NCBI GenBank assembly: GCA_902167985.1
Contig: CABHNZ010000010.1
Location: forward strand, 62,001-126,000
Source of the DNA: Shinella sp. UYSO24
GTDB taxonomy: Bacteria; Pseudomonadota; Alphaproteobacteria; Rhizobiales; Rhizobiaceae
Length of the DNA stretch: 64,000 bases
Direction of reading: 5' to 3'
How positions within the stretch are numbered: the first letter of the stretch is position 1; each line of letters begins with the position of its first letter. Under the pieces are notes generated by a model. It was given only the letters and a program-made list of their open reading frames with translations, was not told where the DNA came from and ran no database searches. The position numbers and the translations under genes are program-made. This document shows, in pieces, positions 59,621 to 64,000 of this stretch.

Positions 59621-60490
59621 TCAGCCGGTCGTCACACGATGGGCCTGGTCCACGAATGTCTTGACGAGCGGCAGATTTGTGCTCGCCCTCGACCACATGA
59701 TCCCGATCTCGCGCTCCGGCGCGTCCGGCAGAGAAAATTTCCTCAATCTCACACCCTGTGGCCAGGGCGGCATCCAGTCCGGCACGACCGAAACCCCCAT
59801 GCCGCGGCTGACAAGCAGCGCAATCGCATCAAGCGAATTCAGCTCGTAGAGCTCGCGCACCTGCAGTTTCTTCTTGCGGAGCCAGACATCCACCATATGG
59901 CCGCTCCAGTAATTGCGATCGTAGCGGATCATCGGTTCGCTGCGAATGAGAGCAAGAGGGTCGCTTCCTGCCATGTCGTGAGGCGTCAGCAGGATCGCCT
60001 TCTCCCGTCGCAGACATGACCAGTCGGCATCCTTGGAAAGCCGGAACCGTGGCCGCGAAATGATGGCAAGATCGATGTCGCGCGCCATGACGCGTTCATA
60101 CAACATGCTCGAGACGTCGTTGATGATGCGCAGTTCGATCTTCGGGAAATCCTGCTGCAGTCCCTGCAATATCGCGGGCAGCATGCCGTTCAGGACGCTC
60201 TGCACCACGCCGACCCGCAACAGGCCTGCATCGAAGCGGCTGCCCGCTGCCGCAATCAGGTTGCTCTCGGCCTGCAACAACTGCAGCATGTAGTCACGAG
60301 CGGCGATGGCGGCCGGGCTTGCCCGCATGGTGTGGCCCGAGCGCTGCAAGAGGGCATGGCCGATCTCGTCCTCCAGGGCCTTGACGCGCTGGACAACCGC
60401 CGAGGGTGTGATGTTCATCCGTCGCGCCGTCTGGGAGATCGACCCGGTTTCAATGACATTGAGGAGCGTCTTCAAGAAGCGCGTATCCAT
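59621..60490 (-). CDS. LysR-family transcriptional regulator
   Basis: Intact 289-residue regulator. HTH at residues 1-60 (LKTLLNVIETGSISQTARRM, TPSAVVQRVKALEDEIGHAL), then effector domain (LRVGVVQSVLNGMLPAILQG, LNSLDAIALLVSRGMGVSVV). Divergent from the ModA-like and MFS genes across a gap of about 200 bases and probably their regulator. No CbbR-like or other recognised subgroup. Confidence 0.87.
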   Translation of the reverse strand: MDTRFLKTLLNVIETGSISQTARRMNITPSAVVQRVKALEDEIGHALLQRSGHTMRASPAAIAARDYMLQLLQAESNLIAAAGSRFDAGLLRVGVVQSVLNGMLPAILQGLQQDFPKIELRIINDVSSMLYERVMARDIDLAIISRPRFRLSKDADWSCLRREKAILLTPHDMAGSDPLALIRSEPMIRYDRNYWSGHMVDVWLRKKKLQVRELYELNSLDAIALLVSRGMGVSVVPDWMPPWPQGVRLRKFSLPDAPEREIGIMWSRASTNLPLVKTFVDQAHRVTTG

Positions 60491-60688
60491 TTGATTTCGC
60501 TTGCCTTCTAGCCGGATGTGCAGGCTTTCACTGCGCCTGCATTGTTAAGAATATCTGAATTACGAAAGCAGCAAAACACATATTCCCTACATGTATCCGC
60601 CGTGGAAGCATTGATGGCCGGGAAGGCGCTGGCGGCAGACGTCAGAATGATCGTTCGCAGATCGAGTTGGCGAACCAAGGAGGTGGAG

Positions 60689-61393
60689 ATGAAGGAACAA
60701 ACCCACGCGTTGAAGATTTTCAGCGGGCTTGCCGTGCGGGCCGCCTTCGATGACGGTCTTTTGCAGCATTTTTCCGAGAGCCACGCTCCGGTCACGGTCG
60801 AATGGAACCCGACGACCGTCATCGAGGCTAAGATTGCTCGCGGCGAAAGTGCCGATCTCATCATCGCAACCACATCGGCGATCGAAAAGCTCGTGCAGAA
60901 GAGCCTCGTGCGCAATGACAGCCGGACCCGCCTGATCGACGCCTACCTGGGTGTTGCGGTCGCCGCAGGGGCATCGAAGCCCAAGATCGGGACCATATCC
61001 GAATTTCTCGCAGCACTCCGGCAGGCCCGGTCGGTGGCATGGTCGATCGGTGGCCAGAGCGGCATCTATCTCGAGAAGATCCTTGCCTCCCATGGCATGC
61101 TGGACGAGATCAAGGCGCGGGCGTCGACCATCCCGGAAGGATTTACCGCTGAAAAGATCGTCACCGGACAGGCGGATCTTGCCATCCAGCAGGTGAGCGA
61201 GCTCATGGTGGTCAAGGGCGTGGATATCGTCGGTCCGTTTCCCGATGAATTGCAGACGCGCACGCCGTTCGAGATCGCGATCTTCGAGGGCGCAGCCGAG
61301 CCCGATCTCGCGCAGGCTTTTATCGACTTTCTCGGCGGCACGGAGGCGAAGGCCAGCTTCGTGCGCAATGGTGTCGAACTCGCTGCGGCCTGA
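60689..61393 (+). CDS. ModA-like substrate-binding-fold protein without signal peptide
   Basis: Intact 234-residue protein of the molybdate-binding-like (SBP_bac_11) fold: LKIFSGLAVRAAFDDGLLQH, GESADLIIATTSAIEKLVQK, WSIGGQSGIYLEKILASHGM, ADLAIQQVSELMVVKGVDIV. ATG 60689 follows AAGGAGG at 5 bases, the best ribosome-binding site near it. From there no signal peptide is present, so it is probably cytoplasmic. An upstream in-frame extension (from 60518) does not encode a convincing signal either. Followed by an MFS gene, not by ABC genes. It may be a ligand-binding or tautomerase-like accessory protein for the carried substrate. Confidence 0.7.
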   Translation: MKEQTHALKIFSGLAVRAAFDDGLLQHFSESHAPVTVEWNPTTVIEAKIARGESADLIIATTSAIEKLVQKSLVRNDSRTRLIDAYLGVAVAAGASKPKIGTISEFLAALRQARSVAWSIGGQSGIYLEKILASHGMLDEIKARASTIPEGFTAEKIVTGQADLAIQQVSELMVVKGVDIVGPFPDELQTRTPFEIAIFEGAAEPDLAQAFIDFLGGTEAKASFVRNGVELAAA

Positions 61394-61420
61394 GTGCCCG
61401 GCGCGATAGGGGAACGGGAG

Positions 61421-61436
61421 CTGCAAGGCCTTGCAG
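61421..61436. repeat. Palindrome with partial copy between ModA-like and MFS genes
   Basis: CTGCAAGGCCTTGCAG is a perfect 16-base palindrome. A partial copy, CTGCAAGGCCTTCA, starts at 61456. It lies in the 116-base gap before the MFS gene. Possibly a regulatory or RNA hairpin element. Confidence 0.4.
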
Positions 61437-61509
61437 GCGAGGGAGGATCTTCGCCCTGCAAGGCCTTCATCGATAGCGAAACGGAATTTTCGTCAGGAGG
61501 AGGGAAGCG

Positions 61510-62829
61510 ATGGCGCAAGTCAATATGGGTGGCGAGGCACTCGGTGAAAGCCGGGGGTTCTGGAATGAGATCAGGATGATGTTCACGACCACCGGCGGGC
61601 GGGTAATCCTGCTGGTGTCGACCTGCTATCTCCTCAACATGATCGACCGGAATGTCGTGTCGATCGCAGCGCCTGCGATCAGCCAGGAATTCGGGCTGAC
61701 AAAGACCGAGATGGGGCTTGCCTTCTCGATTTTCGGCTTTGCCTACCTCCTGCAGGCACCGGCGGGCTGGGTCTGTGACCGGTTCGGCCCGCGTGTCGGC
61801 CTGACGATCTTCGGCCTTCTCTGGTGCGTGGCGACCGCCATATGCGGCTTTGCACCAAGCCTTGGAATTCTCATCCTCGGTCGTGCCCTGCTTGGGCTCG
61901 GTGAGGCTGCCACGAGCCCGGCCATCACGCGCGTTGTTGCCGACTGGACGCCGCCGCAGAGGCGCGGCTTTGTCATGGGCCTCACCCATAGTTTCATTTC
62001 GCTCGGCAATACGGCAGCGCCACCGCTGATGGCGTTGCTGATGTACCATTTCGAATGGCGCGGTGCCTTCTTCATCCTTGGCGCCGTCACGCTTGTGTGG
62101 GTTGTCGTCTGGTTCACCACCTACAGGGATGATCCGCGGCAGGCACGCGGCATTACACAAAAGGAACTGGATGAACTGCCGAAGCCGCAGCCGACGTCAG
62201 CGAAAGCGCCGTGGGGCCGGCTGGTGAAGGCGATGCTGCCGGCAACCTTCATCTATCTCTGCGTCAGTGCGTCATTCTGGACCTTCTGGACATGGTTGCC
62301 CTCCTATTTCATGGAGTCCTACCATCTCAACCTGGGCAGCTCGGCGATATTCACCCTTGGTGTCCTCTTCGCAGGCGTTTTCGGCGACATCTTCGGCGGC
62401 TGGAGCAGCGATGCCATCCTGCGATGGACAGGGAATATCCGTCTTGCCCGCGCAGGTCTGGTCAGCGTGACAATGGTGCTGGCGGCTGCAACCGTTGCGC
62501 CGGTGCTGTTTCTCAATGACTTGAACTCGGCTGCCATCGCGCTGGCACTCGCCTTCTTCTTCACCCGTGCATCCGTTTCGCCGCTCTGGGCCGTCTGCAC
62601 CGAAATTGCCCCAAGCTGGGCCGGCTCTGCCGGCGGCATCCTGAACACGGGATCGGCGGTTTCCTCCATCATCGCGCCGCTCGCCTTCGGCTATATCGCG
62701 GATCTGACCGGCAACCTCTCCACCCCGTTCATCTGCTCGATCCTGCTCTTGTTGCTCGGCGCCGTGACGACAATATGGATGCGGCCGGACCGGCCTCTGA
62801 AGGATCAGGCAGGGGCTATGCCTGCCTGA
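61510..62829 (+). CDS. MFS transporter, anion:cation symporter type
   Basis: Intact 439-residue carrier with 12 membrane segments. NMIDRNVVSIAAPAISQEFG near residue 45 and the loop DRFGPRVGLTIFGLLW near 95 fit the ACS (phthalate/glucarate/hexuronate) family. A central hydrophilic loop near residues 200-235 is followed by a C-terminal half with WSSDAILRWTGNIRLARAGL. The ACS family usually imports organic anions such as sugar acids or aromatic acids. Likely co-transcribed with the ModA-like gene and controlled by the divergent LysR. Confidence 0.85.
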   Translation: MAQVNMGGEALGESRGFWNEIRMMFTTTGGRVILLVSTCYLLNMIDRNVVSIAAPAISQEFGLTKTEMGLAFSIFGFAYLLQAPAGWVCDRFGPRVGLTIFGLLWCVATAICGFAPSLGILILGRALLGLGEAATSPAITRVVADWTPPQRRGFVMGLTHSFISLGNTAAPPLMALLMYHFEWRGAFFILGAVTLVWVVVWFTTYRDDPRQARGITQKELDELPKPQPTSAKAPWGRLVKAMLPATFIYLCVSASFWTFWTWLPSYFMESYHLNLGSSAIFTLGVLFAGVFGDIFGGWSSDAILRWTGNIRLARAGLVSVTMVLAAATVAPVLFLNDLNSAAIALALAFFFTRASVSPLWAVCTEIAPSWAGSAGGILNTGSAVSSIIAPLAFGYIADLTGNLSTPFICSILLLLLGAVTTIWMRPDRPLKDQAGAMPA

Positions 62830-63207
62830 CGCAGACCCTCCCGCCAACCGAACCACTTGGGTGGTGGTGGTGTAAAGCGACGGCTCCGGTCGCGACGATG
62901 GACATTCGGCGGCGGCTCTGTGGAAAAACGCAGGGGCGCCGTCGCTGTGTTTCAGACCAGCACATGGTTGGGGGATGAAACCCTTGGTTGGTAATTTTGT
63001 GCAGGAATGGCCAAATTTCGGAACGATTTCCAAATGTACTATTATTGCGCGATAACCCTACCGGAAAACTCATGAAATAGCCGGAAAACCAAGGGCATAT
63101 GAGCCATGCGCGACAGAGTGTCGCGCGCTGATTTATCGTTGAATAATACTATTTATCGCGCCTGTGCGGGTCTATAGCGATTGGACCAACTGCTAATAGG
63201 TCTACCA
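62830..63207. other. 378-base region upstream of the dehydrogenase operon
   Basis: No supported gene. From about 62970 to 63200 it is AT-richer than its surroundings and holds two related direct repeats, TACTATTATTGCGCG (63037-63051) and TACTATTTATCGCGC (63147-63161), 110 bases apart. Plausible promoter and regulator region for the small-subunit gene at 63208. Confidence 0.45.
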
Positions 63208-63723
63208 ATGCCCCACCAGAAATCGCTTGCGGCCGTCAATCTCGGTCGTCGCCGAATGCTCCAGGGCGCGACAGCACTTGCCGCGGTCTCAATTCTGCCT
63301 TTCTCCTCCCAAGCCTTTGCCCAGCAAGCCGGTTCGATCGCCGACTTCACCACCGTCTCGCAATTCCTGACGGGCCGTTCGGGCCTTTCGACCGCTTTTG
63401 CCCAGGCGCTTTGGGCAGCCTTCACGAAGACGGACGCCGAGTTTCCGACGAAAATCTCAACGCTCGCCAAATTCATTTCAGACAATCATTCGACAGCCTC
63501 CGGCCTTGCCGCACAGCTTTCTGCCGATGCCTCGGCCAAGTCCATTGCCGGCCTGCCTCAGGCCATTTTGAGCGGCTGGTACCTCGGCGTGGTCGGCAAC
63601 GGTGCCGACGCGATCTGCGTCACCTATACCGAAGCGCTTGCCAACCAGAATGTCGCGGATGTTCTGAGGCCCCCGAGCTATTCCTTCGGCTCCTACGGTA
63701 CCTGGGCTGCAAAGCCCGTCTGA
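63208..63723 (+). CDS. Small subunit of a FAD-dependent sugar/sorbitol dehydrogenase
   Basis: Intact, 171 residues from ATG 63208. Tat signal with LGRRRMLQGATALAAVSILP, cleaved after FAQQ or nearby. The mature domain TTVSQFLTGRSGLSTAFAQA, SGWYLGVVGNGADAICVTYT, RPPSYSFGSYGTWAAKP fits the membrane FAD-sorbitol/sugar dehydrogenase small-subunit family. These subunits support folding and Tat export of the flavoprotein subunit, which follows 31 bases later. The cytochrome subunit is expected beyond the window. Confidence 0.82.
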   Translation: MPHQKSLAAVNLGRRRMLQGATALAAVSILPFSSQAFAQQAGSIADFTTVSQFLTGRSGLSTAFAQALWAAFTKTDAEFPTKISTLAKFISDNHSTASGLAAQLSADASAKSIAGLPQAILSGWYLGVVGNGADAICVTYTEALANQNVADVLRPPSYSFGSYGTWAAKPV

Positions 63724-63754
63724 TTTTCCCATCCGTATTTGAAAGTTTCTATCC

Positions 63755-64000
63755 ATGGCAGACGTTATTTCCACGGACGTGGTCGTAGTCGGTTCCGGGG
63801 TCGTCGGATCGTTGCTGGCACGCAAGCTGGCGCTTGCAGGGCGCGAGGTCCTGATGCTCGAGGCCGGCCCCAATATCGAGCGCGACGAGATCGTGTCGAA
63901 TTTCCGCCGCTCGCCTCGCAAGGGCGATTTCATGTCACCCTATCCCAATTCGGAATTTGCGCCGTTCCCGGATTATCAGCCGCAGGACAATGGCTATCTG
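63755..64000 (+). CDS. GMC-family FAD dehydrogenase large subunit (partial, cut by window end)
   Basis: Starts at ATG 63755 (MADVISTDVVVVGSGVVGSL) and is open to the last base, 82 codons. FAD-binding motif VVVGSGVVGSLLARKL near residue 10, then REVLMLEAGPNIERDEIV with the acidic residue for ribose binding. No signal peptide of its own, as expected if it is exported with the Tat-tagged small subunit. The exact substrate (sorbitol, fructose, gluconate, 2-ketogluconate or other) cannot be judged from this part. Confidence 0.85.
   Translation, partial: MADVISTDVVVVGSGVVGSLLARKLALAGREVLMLEAGPNIERDEIVSNFRRSPRKGDFMSPYPNSEFAPFPDYQPQDNGYL

Overview
The window looks like a high-GC alphaproteobacterial replicon, most likely Rhizobiaceae (Agrobacterium/Rhizobium/Ensifer type). 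The signs are the density of ABC importers with LacI-, ROK- and LysR-type regulators, ATGA/TGATG-coupled operons, UgpBAEC and AfuABC families, and a gcd-pqq locus. I see no rRNA, tRNA, CRISPR array, insertion sequence or phage. About 25 genes carry single-base frameshifts inside otherwise well conserved proteins. Almost all fit one missing base, often in a short homopolymer. I read them as probable assembly errors and annotate whole genes across them.

Layout. 1-110: end of a probable NUDIX gene. 181-11000: a minus-strand operon afuA-afuB-afuC-inositol monophosphatase-ugpB-ugpA-ugpE-ugpC with a divergent LacI regulator, apparently for uptake and dephosphorylation of organic phosphates. 11107-22188: a second minus-strand operon (Fe3+/phosphosugar-type ABC importer, PP2C-like protein, AgaS-like SIS protein, ROK kinase, NagA/AgaA deacetylase, AgaZ/KbaZ-like protein, small unknown) with a divergent ROK repressor, pointing to an N-acetylhexosamine (GalNAc-like) pathway. 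22221-29584: a LacI regulator and a divergent Pot-type ABC importer plus an intracellular PA14-containing GH3 glycosidase, with tandem palindromic operators between. 29648-31003: CorC/TlyC-type membrane protein.

31161-38032: gcd-pqqA-yceI-pqqBCDE, a membrane glucose dehydrogenase with its cofactor pathway. 38509-42730: two methyl-parathion-hydrolase-like metallo-beta-lactamase-fold proteins, an MFS carrier and a LysR regulator. 42880-51499: nucleoside/purine-type (BmpA) ABC importer, amidohydrolase (deaminase), GST-like protein, an oxygenase catalytic subunit with no Rieske ligands, a separate Rieske protein, and an acylphosphatase-like gene found only after correcting a frameshift. This resembles the NdmC-NdmD-NdmE N-demethylase logic and is the most interesting locus here.

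51784-52995: iron-dependent alcohol dehydrogenase. 52999-59327: orphan peptide-type binding protein, LacI regulator, GH3 beta-glucosidase and Gfo/Idh/MocA oxidoreductase. The two outlying promoters carry the same pair of 14-bp operators, which implies one regulon. 59621-62829: LysR, a ModA-like protein without signal peptide, and an MFS transporter. 63208-64000: Tat-exported small subunit and start of the GMC flavoprotein of a membrane sugar/polyol dehydrogenase, cut by the window edge. Together with gcd this suggests active periplasmic sugar oxidation.
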